Shown here in pieces: positions 17,267 to 25,373 of a stretch of DNA of 64,000 nt. The notes under the pieces were generated by a model. The model had not been told where the DNA came from. It saw nothing but the letters and a program-made list of their open reading frames with translations, and did no database searches. Source of the DNA: Psychrobacillus faecigallinarum (lineage in GTDB: Bacteria > Bacillota > Bacilli > Bacillales_A > Planococcaceae); the NCBI RefSeq assembly GCF_014836595.1, contig NZ_JACSQO010000004.1:186001-250000 (forward strand). The letters are read 5' to 3'. Made by a program: the position numbers and the translations under genes. Within the stretch, counting starts at the first letter, position 1. Each line of letters opens with the position of its first letter.

Positions 17267-18294
17267 GATAGTACCTCCTGAGCAAAATTAGGATTGCTAT
17301 AAGCAACAACTGCTTTCAATTTATCAAGTGCTTTGCCAGAGAGAATACTGTCTTTTGCTAGTTTTACACCTTCAGGTATATTATTCACTGCTCCATTTGC
17401 GTAGAGTCCTATTCCTGCGTTAAAAATTACGCTATCAAAATAAGCATCCTGTTTACCGTTAAGCAAATTCAACATAATTTGAGCGTTTTCCTCTGCTGTA
17501 CCCCCTCTTACAGCAGCAGGAGAATAAAAGGAAAGTCCCACATCCTCCGGACTAAGGGTGAAGGGTATCAGGTCACCTTTTTCGACTAATACTAAAGAGT
17601 TTTTTCCTACAAGCGATGCTTCATCCATCCCACCCGTCCCACAAACTACAATTGCTCTCTCTCTTCCAAGCATATGAAGTACTTTTGCGTATTCTATTGT
17701 AAAATCAGGACGGTTTATGCCAGTGTACTGGCTGAGAAGTGGAACCGGATTGGTAAGAGGCCCTACAAGATTAAAGATAGTCGGTTTTCCAATTTGTTGT
17801 CTCACCAGTCCAATTCTTTTTAGTTTTGGATGTACAGTCGGTGCATATAAAAAAGTAATACCTTCTTTGTTTAATATATTCAAGGAAGCCTGGATATCTA
17901 AGTTCGTTTGAATACCTAATGCCTCTAATACATCTGTACTTCCAGATGAACTAGAGATTTTTCTATTTCCATGCTTTGCTATACTCACGCCAGCTCCAGC
18001 TATTACAATGGCAGATGCTGTACTAATGTTAAAGCTATTTGATCCGTCACCACCTGTTCCACAGTTATCCATATAATTTCCTTCAGGAACATTTAAAGTG
18101 ATTGCAAATGATTTAATTACTGTCGCAAGAGCAGCTACCTCATTTGCTGTTTCTCCTTTTATAGCTAAAGCAATTAAAAATTGTTTTATCAATTGCATAT
18201 CCGTACTCTCATCCAAAATAATTCTAGATGCTTCCTGCATTTCTTCGAATGATAAATCTTCTTTTCTAAGGACCTGTTCAATATACTCTCTCAT
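17263..18294 (-). CDS. trpD: Anthranilate phosphoribosyltransferase
   Basis: Transfers the phosphoribosyl group from PRPP to anthranilate. The 343-residue protein carries the PRPP loop CGTGGDGSNSFNIST and KHGNRKISSSSGSTDVLEALG, as expected. It is the first gene of this operon. In many Bacillales trpE and a trpG or pabA gene precede it, but here the 5' neighbour is the T-box leader and then an unrelated beta-helix gene. Anthranilate synthase must therefore be encoded elsewhere. Confidence 0.96.
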   Translation of the reverse strand: MREYIEQVLRKEDLSFEEMQEASRIILDESTDMQLIKQFLIALAIKGETANEVAALATVIKSFAITLNVPEGNYMDNCGTGGDGSNSFNISTASAIVIAGAGVSIAKHGNRKISSSSGSTDVLEALGIQTNLDIQASLNILNKEGITFLYAPTVHPKLKRIGLVRQQIGKPTIFNLVGPLTNPVPLLSQYTGINRPDFTIEYAKVLHMLGRERAIVVCGTGGMDEASLVGKNSLVLVEKGDLIPFTLSPEDVGLSFYSPAAVRGGTAEENAQIMLNLLNGKQDAYFDSVIFNAGIGLYANGAVNNIPEGVKLAKDSILSGKALDKLKAVVAYSNPNFAQEVLS

Positions 18295-18300
18295 CTAATC

Positions 18301-18668
18301 TCTCCTCTGCTCTCTTCTCGTCTAAGCTAAATAAAAAAAGTCCCCTTCATAGGAATATAAAATTCCCATGAAGAGGACGATGTTAACCGCGTTGCCACCT
18401 CTAGTTGGAGTATATATACTCCCCCTTTTTTCCTTGTAACGTAGGAAATACGTCCACCTCTAAAACAAAAAGACATTCTCAAGGAGGCTCTCATAAGTCC
18501 ATTCACATCAGTTGCAAATCAGTTCTCACCAACCACTGACTCTCTAAATTGCAGAACTAATGCTACTTCTCTTATTTAAACAATTTCTCAGCTATCTCAT
18601 CTCGGCTCGTCTGTTCTCAAGGCGACATTGCTCTCAATGTCTTCAACCTATACCCGAACATAAAAGTT
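18301..18668 (-). promoter_or_regulatory. Tryptophan T-box riboswitch leader of trpDCFBA
   Basis: The - strand carries the conserved T-box GGTGGCAACGCGGTTAAC (about 18400-18383), which pairs with the free acceptor end of uncharged tRNA in the antiterminator. Upstream are the AGAGAG bulge and GGTTGGTGAGAACTG distal stem I loops. In the specifier region GTGAATGGAC, the specifier TGG is at 18501-18499, a Trp codon. A strong terminator follows at 18378-18333. Known mechanism: uncharged tRNA-Trp stabilises the antiterminator and lets transcription enter trpD. This is direct evidence that tryptophan limitation controls the operon. Confidence 0.93.
18333..18378 (-). terminator. Regulated terminator of the T-box leader
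   Basis: On the - strand GTCCTCTTCATGGGAA pairs with TTCCTATGAAGGGGAC (two mismatches or wobbles) and is followed by TTTTTTT at 18339-18333. It ends 38 bp before the trpD start. Confidence 0.9.
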
Positions 18669-18675
18669 ATTGTCT

Positions 18676-18704
18676 ATGATAATAGGAATACTTTAAATTG
18701 TCAA
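18676..18704 (-). promoter_or_regulatory. Sigma-A type promoter of the trp leader
   Basis: TTGACA (18704-18699) and TATCAT (18681-18676) with exactly 17 bp between them on the - strand, placing the transcript start close to 18668, at the base of the T-box leader. Confidence 0.75.
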
Positions 18705-18727
18705 ATTATTTTTAAGCATTTTAATCA

Positions 18728-20749
18728 CTAAATCATGATTTCAATTTCAAGACCACCATTAGTCATACTTGAAAAAGGCATGTGACTTAATTCTTTTGAA
18801 GGCTTTAGAACAATAAAGACATTTTTATGAGATTCTTGACAACTGTAAATATAGTCGATTGAATGCTCAGCTCCTAGAAGTCCTTTTTGTCCTGTTTGAG
18901 ATACTTTCACCGTAGGTATAATGCCTGACGAAATATTCTGAAGTTTGACCTCCAGTCCCATTTCATGGCTCTCGATTATCGACACATATGATTGTCCATT
19001 TTTAAAACGAACATTTCCATTTCCTTTATTTGCTTCTATAGTAAATATAATGGCTTGACCCTGTAGAGGCTGAAATGCAGCATTTCCACCAACCAAGGTG
19101 TTGTGTGCAACTACTCCAGTTGTTTCTGCATCTAAAGGCAAACCTTCTGTGCCCATTTTTATTGTGTTGCCGACTGCTCCAACCTCTTTACAGTTCCATA
19201 ATCTCAAGCCATATAAAGTCAGAGAGTTAACGGTTTTGATTGTGTTGCCCTGAACAGTACCGTCCTGTAAATTTCTAACTAATATTCCACCTGCAATTCT
19301 TGGGTGGTTAACATCTATTACATTATTAGAAATATTGCCGGCAAAGTTCGGCTGAGAAGCTATGGAATATCCTGCATATATGACATATGGCTCAAAAATA
19401 GTGTTAGTGGTATCTAACTCCACTGGTATTCCATGAATGATATTTCCCTCAATTATGAGACGATCGAATGCTCCTGCAAAGATCACACCCTCTGTGCCAA
19501 AGCAATTTTTTATATGATTGTTAGATATGATAGTGTTCATTTCTTGATTTTCTTTTGACTCTCGCTGAACACCGCCAATATAAATGGCTCCTAGAGGGTT
19601 TTTGGCATAGCCACAATCCTCGATTTTATTGTTTACTATGATGCAGTCTTTTGTAAACTGGTCTCCATTTGTCCATTTATAGAAAACACCACCGACCATC
19701 GAGTCTGATATTAAATTGTCTGTTGCGATTAAACCGCCTGCAGCATGACCATCAATAGCTTTCCGCTTGTTTCCTCTTAAAGTACATCCAGAAACTAAAA
19801 GATCATTTGCTTTAGGAAACATTGTTCCAAGTGCATTTATACCGTAGCCTGGATCAACGTAAGTATGGAGCTTCGAGGCATTCGGGTGTCCAGCCCGATC
19901 GCTTATACAGTTGAGCACTCGAGGTCTTTCAACAGCTGAGAACACAAAATTGCTAGAGTAATTGTCGTGTGCATTACACTCTACGAAGGTAATGTCGGCA
20001 TTGTTTTCGTATTCTAAGTCTGTTGGCAAATAGTCCCCTAGATGTCCAACCGCAAATCCGGAAAAGTTAAAGCCACTGCTCTCACATGATCTAAAGATAA
20101 TATTTTTGCAACCTCGATGTACTAAAACACCACTACCTACGTTTCCTATAAATCCACCACCAAATATGCCAAACGGCTTCCCATCATTTCTGGCGCGCTC
20201 ACTCGTATCAAAGCTATTGTTTTTTCTATAATTCCAAAAGCCTGAAGTTGGATAGCCTCCAGCTTTGGTCCCTTTTTCTCCATATCCAGTCACTGGGTCT
20301 ATTCCTGGAAACTCCCCATACCCCTCAAACTTAATGCCTTCGATTATACAATTTTCACATTGTTGTAGCTCTAAGATCCCTTGGGCATGTGTTCTAGTAA
20401 ATAACACAGCACCGTAACCAACCAAATGAATTCTTTTTTTCCCCCTAAGTAGCAAGCATGGTTGGTCATTGTTTGGAAAATCATCCAGTTTGGTGTTTTT
20501 CTCAAGCCAATAACGGCCCGGTGGAAGGATCAAGGTATCCCCATCCCTAGCATGATCAAAAGCAATTTGAATTAATTCTTGAATCCGTGTACGTCCAGTT
20601 GTATCGGCCTTAATCGTCTTAGCTGTTCCACCTTCCATCTCATCTAACATTTCAAAATTACGCGTGATTCCCTGAACGAAGTCCTTTGAAAGTTTGTCCT
20701 CAATGTTAGTTGGAATATAATATTTTTTCTTGGGTGTATAATTGGTCAT
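18728..20749 (-). CDS. Right-handed parallel beta-helix protein, tail-spike-like
   Basis: 673 residues. About 55 N-terminal residues precede a long series of beta-helix rungs. Recurring motifs such as IVNNKIEDCG, IISNNHIKNC, IIEGNIIHGI, NISNNVIDV, TVQGNTIKTV and AVGNTIKMG are typical of pectate-lyase-superfamily and phage tail-spike proteins. The entry segment GDTLILPPGRYWLEKN is also typical. There is no signal peptide or membrane anchor, so it is cytoplasmic or released by lysis. The N-terminal phrase SKDFVQGITRNFEMLDEMEGG is reminiscent of phage tail proteins. No phage genes surround it. ATG follows AAAGGGGAG. The substrate, if any, is unknown. Confidence 0.8.
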   Translation of the reverse strand: MTNYTPKKKYYIPTNIEDKLSKDFVQGITRNFEMLDEMEGGTAKTIKADTTGRTRIQELIQIAFDHARDGDTLILPPGRYWLEKNTKLDDFPNNDQPCLLLRGKKRIHLVGYGAVLFTRTHAQGILELQQCENCIIEGIKFEGYGEFPGIDPVTGYGEKGTKAGGYPTSGFWNYRKNNSFDTSERARNDGKPFGIFGGGFIGNVGSGVLVHRGCKNIIFRSCESSGFNFSGFAVGHLGDYLPTDLEYENNADITFVECNAHDNYSSNFVFSAVERPRVLNCISDRAGHPNASKLHTYVDPGYGINALGTMFPKANDLLVSGCTLRGNKRKAIDGHAAGGLIATDNLISDSMVGGVFYKWTNGDQFTKDCIIVNNKIEDCGYAKNPLGAIYIGGVQRESKENQEMNTIISNNHIKNCFGTEGVIFAGAFDRLIIEGNIIHGIPVELDTTNTIFEPYVIYAGYSIASQPNFAGNISNNVIDVNHPRIAGGILVRNLQDGTVQGNTIKTVNSLTLYGLRLWNCKEVGAVGNTIKMGTEGLPLDAETTGVVAHNTLVGGNAAFQPLQGQAIIFTIEANKGNGNVRFKNGQSYVSIIESHEMGLEVKLQNISSGIIPTVKVSQTGQKGLLGAEHSIDYIYSCQESHKNVFIVLKPSKELSHMPFSSMTNGGLEIEIMI

Positions 20750-20851
20750 TTTTATATCTCCCCTTTAAATTATTGTTCTAAGATCAACCGGCTGTTTATA
20801 TATACATCTTCTTTCGTATCTCCCCCCTTTTTGTGTGCTAAATAACGAATA

Positions 20852-20900
20852 ACCCCCTACTATCAGGATTAGTAATTACTAATTCGATAAGTAGAGGGTA
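20852..20900. terminator. Nested hairpin, probable terminator of the methyltransferase gene
   Basis: Outer arms CCCCTACTATC and GATAAGTAGAGGG pair imperfectly around a perfect 14-bp palindrome (TTAGTAATTACTAA, 20869-20882); TATTTT follows on +. It could end - strand transcription from 21087 or act as an upstream structure for the beta-helix gene. Confidence 0.4.
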
Positions 20901-20997
20901 TTTTCCTTTACAATTGTTAGTAGAATCTGTATTTCAGTTAAAAAGACCAGTCCATACTATGCTTAATTTCCTATTTGTCAAAGAAAATTTGGTCGTT

Positions 20998-21070
20998 ATG
21001 ACCGGATAATTTTTTTTATGACCGTTCAAGTAGGATTTATGACCGGATAAAAAAATTTATGACCGTTCAG
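20998..21070. repeat. Dispersed tandem repeat, ATGACCG units, locus 1
   Basis: Four units begin at 20998, 21018, 21039 and 21059 (intervals 20, 21, 20 bp) and alternate ATGACCGGATAA and ATGACCGTTCA. T- or A-rich spacers separate them. A second copy with the same spacing occurs at 47902. It lies between the methyltransferase stop (21087) and the hairpin at 20852, in a 337-bp gap without genes. Confidence 0.8.
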
Positions 21071-21086
21071 TATAATAAGTTACCAT

Positions 21087-21842
21087 TCAGCTTTTACGAG
21101 CAACTAATATAAATCGATGTTCATAGCTTTCTACATATCCTTGAAGCTGCATCACTTTTTCAAGTTCTATTAGACGTTCAAGGCATGAATCGACCGTAAA
21201 CCCAGGAAATTCCCATTCTATAATTTTAGCGTAGTAAACAATTGCACCTACATCCAAAAACTTTAAAGATGGAAAATACTCACCCTCATATAAAATAGCA
21301 AAGCCTTCAGAAGTAAATCTTTTAGTTTCATTCTCTAGATTTAAGCTAGGATATAAGGGCTGAAAGTTATTTATTAATGCATTGGACAGCCACTCGTTGT
21401 TCTTACCTCCAACCTGTTGGGTTATAAAGATGCCTCCCTTTTTCAGGATTCTCCGTATTTCATTTACGTCATAGGATTCATGTCGATTAATAATAATATC
21501 AAAAACATTATCCTCAAAGGGAAGTTCAGAGTCATTGAATACCTGCTTAACGCAAATTCCGAGAGGTTCCAATTTTTCTTTACACAAATTCACATTTGGT
21601 TCCCATCCCTCTGTAACAGAAGTCCGTTCGAAGGGATGGCCTAATGTTATCAGAAATTCACCGCCACCTGTTCCCATATCCAGAAGTACGTTCTCTGGAG
21701 AAAGATATTTATCGATGATTTTCCGATAATCCCACGGTGTAGCTTGTTCCTTCCACCGACCTTCCAAATGAGAAAAATCCCACCCTTTAAAGCTTTCAAT
21801 TTCTTCCATCTTCCAATCTTTTTTCAGAGTTTCTATATTCAT
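21087..21842 (-). CDS. SAM-dependent class I methyltransferase
   Basis: 251 residues with a Rossmann-type methyltransferase core. The SAM-binding motif I is LLDMGTGGGEFL (about residues 53-64), then ELPFEDNVFDIIINRHESY (motif IV region) and ILKKGGIFITQQVGG. The fold matches the methyltransferase-11 type families. Substrate unknown. Single gene; the short gap to the next gene upstream (22089) has no shared operon signal. Confidence 0.85.
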   Translation of the reverse strand: MNIETLKKDWKMEEIESFKGWDFSHLEGRWKEQATPWDYRKIIDKYLSPENVLLDMGTGGGEFLITLGHPFERTSVTEGWEPNVNLCKEKLEPLGICVKQVFNDSELPFEDNVFDIIINRHESYDVNEIRRILKKGGIFITQQVGGKNNEWLSNALINNFQPLYPSLNLENETKRFTSEGFAILYEGEYFPSLKFLDVGAIVYYAKIIEWEFPGFTVDSCLERLIELEKVMQLQGYVESYEHRFILVARKS

Positions 21843-22088
21843 CTATGCTACGCTCCTATTCTTAGTTAGTACAAATAAGATAGTGCAGCCTAGGTGATAG
21901 CATTAGTACTCGGTTGCATGCTGCTATCCATCAAAACTGCACCGAGTATTTATCTCGTTTGCTTCTAATCACTTAGTTCACATCCTTTAAAGTATTTGTT
22001 TACCTAATAAATTTATTTGAAAAATTAACCGTTTTTTTTAAATGAATCAATTGAATTTTATTTGAAACTGACAGTAAATTAACATTTC

Positions 22089-22439
22089 TCACCCTTCAAG
22101 TAAAGCAATATAAGGCACCTCTTTTTCCCCTACAATTGCAATAACAAATCCCTGACCTGTCTCGTATATTTTGGTGCCGACCGGTAGTATATTGGCTGTT
22201 CCATTGTTGAATCCTATTGCACGGTTCTGTTGCTTACTAATTTCAGCAACTTCCTCTCCAATTGTATATTCAGACTCAGTGACCCAATCAATATCACTAG
22301 CTTTCGCATAAACGACTTCGTTCATTAGGAAAATATCAACATCCTCTTCGCCCAGCAACTCTCTAGGGGTAGGATTTCCATTTTCGGAGCAGCCCATTAA
22401 AAGAAATATTAAAAAGAGTACCAGGTAAAATTTGTTCAA
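22089..22439 (-). CDS. Small lipoprotein of unknown function
   Basis: 116 residues, starting with TTG at 22439 placed 8 nt after AGGAGG. A signal peptide (residues 1-16) ends in the lipobox LLMGC, so the mature protein is lipid-anchored at Cys17. The rest is acidic and predicted to be beta-rich, with no recognised domain. It lies 51 bp downstream of the MFS gene in the same direction and could be part of that transcript. Confidence 0.75.
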   Translation of the reverse strand: MNKFYLVLFLIFLLMGCSENGNPTPRELLGEEDVDIFLMNEVVYAKASDIDWVTESEYTIGEEVAEISKQQNRAIGFNNGTANILPVGTKIYETGQGFVIAIVGEKEVPYIALLEG

Positions 22440-22490
22440 ATTAGATACCTCCTATATATGCTCTTATATAAAGTATTCAATCAATAGAAG

Positions 22491-23711
22491 CTAATTCCCT
22501 TCAATTCCCGAAGAATTGTTTAAGAATTTAAAATAAGGAAAAGTCAGGCCTATTATGGATACCGTACAAATAATTGAACCGATGAAGAAATATAAGGGCC
22601 GTATCCCCCATGTCTCACTTAAAAGTCCTCCCACTAATACACCTACTGGCATTGCGCCTCTAATAATAAGCAATCGGACGGAAGCAACTTTACCCATCAA
22701 TTCATTTGGAACTGATTTTTGAAAAATGGTGATATTATGTACTCCAAAGAAGGCCAACGCAATTCCTGCTATCCCTTCCGTTAAGAGAGCAAGGACAATA
22801 CTTGTATTGAAGCAAAGAAAGATAAATGTTAGCCCGCCTACAGCTAAGGAGCCTAGCATTAACATTCTACGGCTTTTAGCCTTTACTTTTCCAACCAACA
22901 TAGTGCCAATCACATAACCTAGTGGGAAGCTAGCCATAAAATATCCGACTTGAGTGTAGGAGCCAGAAAGCTCATCTGTAATATAAGGCAAAGTAATAAT
23001 CATTGTTACTCCTACACCAAATTGCACAAATGCTAAAAAAATCCCTAGCCAAACTATTATACGCTGCTTAAAAAAATATAAAATCCCTTCTGTAAATTGC
23101 TCTAGCCACGTTTTCCTCACAGTAAATGCATTCCTTTTTTCCTGTAAAGACAATAAGAGAATACCACTAGTAAGTAGCGTTAAGCATACTACTAATAACG
23201 AGGGGATTAACCCTAGAAACTCAATGATCATACCTCCAACGAAAGGAACTATAAATGTCATTAATCTTATAGCACCGTCATTGTATGCATTCGCTGAAGT
23301 CAAAAGCTCTTCAGGAACAATCGTAGGTGTAATAGCTTGATTGGCTGGTGTATAGATCGGTGTGATTAATCCGACAACTATTTGTACTAAATAAATATGC
23401 CATACTTCTAATTGATTTGAAGCAAGAGCTATTAATGGAAGAATAAAAATTATTCCCCTAGCCCACTGTGATAGAATCATGATCCATTTTCTGCTCCAAC
23501 GATCAATGAATGGGCCAATAAATAATTGAAGAATCAATGATGGTATAAAATATAGAAGCCACATACTACTAAGCGCTAAAGTAGAATTGGTTAGCTGATA
23601 GATTAAAAATGAGTTACATAGTGTACCTAGGACTCCTCCTAGTTCCGAAATGATATTTCCTATCCATAGTACTAAAAAGCTCTTATTATGAAAAACAACA
23701 CTCTGTTTCAT
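22491..23711 (-). CDS. MFS exporter, macrolide-efflux-like
   Basis: 406-residue major facilitator protein with about 12 membrane helices. It has the loop 2-3 signature region FIDRWSRKWIM (motif A-like) and starts with SFLVLWIGNIISELGG, resembling the MefA/YfiS group of drug exporters. Its ATG overlaps the stop of the upstream ArsR-type regulator by 4 bp (ATGA), so the pair is translationally coupled. Exported compound unknown; drug efflux is only the family expectation. Confidence 0.87.
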   Translation of the reverse strand: MKQSVVFHNKSFLVLWIGNIISELGGVLGTLCNSFLIYQLTNSTLALSSMWLLYFIPSLILQLFIGPFIDRWSRKWIMILSQWARGIIFILPLIALASNQLEVWHIYLVQIVVGLITPIYTPANQAITPTIVPEELLTSANAYNDGAIRLMTFIVPFVGGMIIEFLGLIPSLLVVCLTLLTSGILLLSLQEKRNAFTVRKTWLEQFTEGILYFFKQRIIVWLGIFLAFVQFGVGVTMIITLPYITDELSGSYTQVGYFMASFPLGYVIGTMLVGKVKAKSRRMLMLGSLAVGGLTFIFLCFNTSIVLALLTEGIAGIALAFFGVHNITIFQKSVPNELMGKVASVRLLIIRGAMPVGVLVGGLLSETWGIRPLYFFIGSIICTVSIIGLTFPYFKFLNNSSGIEGN

Positions 23712-24754
23712 TGATTTAGAAAGGAATTTAGTTCCATATAAATGGAATCTAAAGGCTTTCTTTTTAAAGTGTATTTATTATCTTTTATTGCAACAATTCT
23801 CGCTGACCTTAATATTTTTAAATGATGATGAACAGTTGATTTCCCAAGGTTTAAGTGGTCTGTAATTTCCTGTAATGTATGGTCATTTTCGTAAAGCATT
23901 TTTACCATTCGTAATCTAACCTCATCACCCAGCGCCTTATATTTAAGAACTAGTGAATGATTGGGTGTATATGGGTCCTCTGGTGTAATACTTTCATTTG
24001 CCACAGGATAATAAAATACTTTTGTACCTTCTAAATCCGCTTCTATATTCCATGGTCTATAGATGTACTGAGGAATTAATAATACCTTTGTGACGCTCGG
24101 CTCCGGATGGTAAGTAACTCCGCCTGTAGCCCATTCCACTAATTCAAAACTATTTAAAGTTTCTTTCATCTTACTCTTTGATTCATAATCTGCCTGAAGT
24201 ATTTTAGTAATCTCTTTCTGCTTATCAATTGTTATAACCTCTTCAACCCAAACGCTCATTATTTTAGTCAAATGCTGTTTAAGCTTATCTGCATCTACTT
24301 GGCAGACAAAATCAATATAAGCAGGGTAAAATGGATTATCTTTAGCAATTTCCTTCATTTTTTGTAAAGAAGTCAAATCACCCAATGAAGCACTTTGTCT
24401 TAGGTATTGATGTTTTATTCCTAAGTATGGCATACAAGTCAACCTTAGTTCCTCTGCAGATAACTCATCTATATAAGAAGTAAATTCCTTAAGACTCTTA
24501 AAATCCTTCACATGTAAAAGTAAAAGCAAAGCTTTCCAAGTATTATTTTCTTCAACATAATTTAACTCTTTTAGTATTCCCGCTGACAAACTACTTTTAA
24601 TGGAATCCCAAAAAGATGCTTGCTTTTCTAGAGTGTTTAATAGACGTGTATTAGTAATTGCTGCAATACCTAAGGCAGATTCCCATAATATTGAATAGTT
24701 AATCTCTACTTCATAAGTTTCTCTTTCTTTACTTGAAAGATTTAAAACATCCAT
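23708..24754 (-). CDS. ArsR-type winged-helix regulator with long N-terminal domain
   Basis: 348 residues. The C-terminal part (about 265-335) is an ArsR-type winged helix: LGDEVRLRMVKMLYENDHTLQEITDHLNLGKSTVHHHLKILRSA in two pieces around residue 290. The preceding 250 residues form a helical domain I do not recognise; this combination occurs in Bacillales next to MFS exporters. The start ATG follows AAGGAG. It is the first gene of a two- or three-gene operon, and repeated inverted repeats just upstream (24772-24821) are a plausible autoregulatory operator. Confidence 0.82.
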   Translation of the reverse strand: MDVLNLSSKERETYEVEINYSILWESALGIAAITNTRLLNTLEKQASFWDSIKSSLSAGILKELNYVEENNTWKALLLLLHVKDFKSLKEFTSYIDELSAEELRLTCMPYLGIKHQYLRQSASLGDLTSLQKMKEIAKDNPFYPAYIDFVCQVDADKLKQHLTKIMSVWVEEVITIDKQKEITKILQADYESKSKMKETLNSFELVEWATGGVTYHPEPSVTKVLLIPQYIYRPWNIEADLEGTKVFYYPVANESITPEDPYTPNHSLVLKYKALGDEVRLRMVKMLYENDHTLQEITDHLNLGKSTVHHHLKILRSARIVAIKDNKYTLKRKPLDSIYMELNSFLNQ

Positions 24755-24771
24755 GCATTTCTCTCCTTATA

Positions 24772-24821
24772 ATTCTATTTATTTAGAATATAACATTCTA
24801 TATTTTTAGAATCAATAGAAT
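24772..24821. promoter_or_regulatory. Candidate operator array of the ArsR-type regulator
   Basis: Two imperfect 18-bp palindromes, ATTCTATTTATTTAGAAT (24772-24789) and ATTCTATATTTTTAGAAT (24795-24812), are set 23 bp apart. A third half-site ATAGAAT lies at about 24815. The array starts 17 bp upstream of the regulator start codon, where an autorepressor would bind. Confidence 0.55.
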
Positions 24822-25008
24822 ATTAATAAAAATGGACAATCTTCTATCTTAGGTGGTTAGAGTTTATAGGTTGGACATAAAGGCTCTGTTAACGACAAAG
24901 GTTGTTTTTCATGAGGAGGTATTGTTTGTGTAATGGTACACTTAAACTAACGGCTTATTTGGAATCTATTCATACTGTTATTCATATATAGTTTGAGGGG
25001 GAATATTT

Positions 25009-25221
25009 TTGAAATACAAAAAGAGAATCGCATGGATTATTCCTAATGTATTTTGTTACTTGATGCTATTTGGTTTATCCATTTGGACAGTGGCTAACAG
25101 GGAAGGGTTACAAGAAATCAATAGATTATCCATTTACGTTATATTTATGATTTTACTTTTTTTAGTATCAGTATTCGGAAGTTACCGAATTTGGACATGG
25201 ATAAAAGAAGATAAAATATAA
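25009..25221 (+). CDS. Small two-helix membrane protein
   Basis: 70 residues from a TTG start 8-9 nt after GAGGGGG. Two membrane helices (about residues 7-27 and 38-58) are joined by a short polar loop, with a charged C-terminus (WIKEDKI). No family recognised. It is monocistronic, with a terminator at 25277. Function unknown. Confidence 0.65.
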   Translation: MKYKKRIAWIIPNVFCYLMLFGLSIWTVANREGLQEINRLSIYVIFMILLFLVSVFGSYRIWTWIKEDKI

Positions 25222-25276
25222 AAAGTTCTTATTTAAACTAACAAGTGCTTTAATAAAAAAGCAAATCAAAACAATA

Positions 25277-25310
25277 ATGAGCTGGAAAATGTATCTCCAA
25301 CTCATTTTTT
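25277..25310 (+). terminator. Terminator of the small membrane protein gene
   Basis: Stem ATGAGCTGGA / TCCAACTCAT (one mismatch) followed by TTTTTT. Confidence 0.75.
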
Positions 25311-25373
25311 AAAATTATAAATTAACCTGTCACTTTAATATAGCCGATTTAAAAAAGATATGAGTTCAGATGC

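Noticed and set aside
21843-22088. Hairpin TACTCGG / CCGAGTA as a terminator or riboswitch
   Set aside because: The loop is long, no T-run follows on either strand and no conserved riboswitch motif is present.
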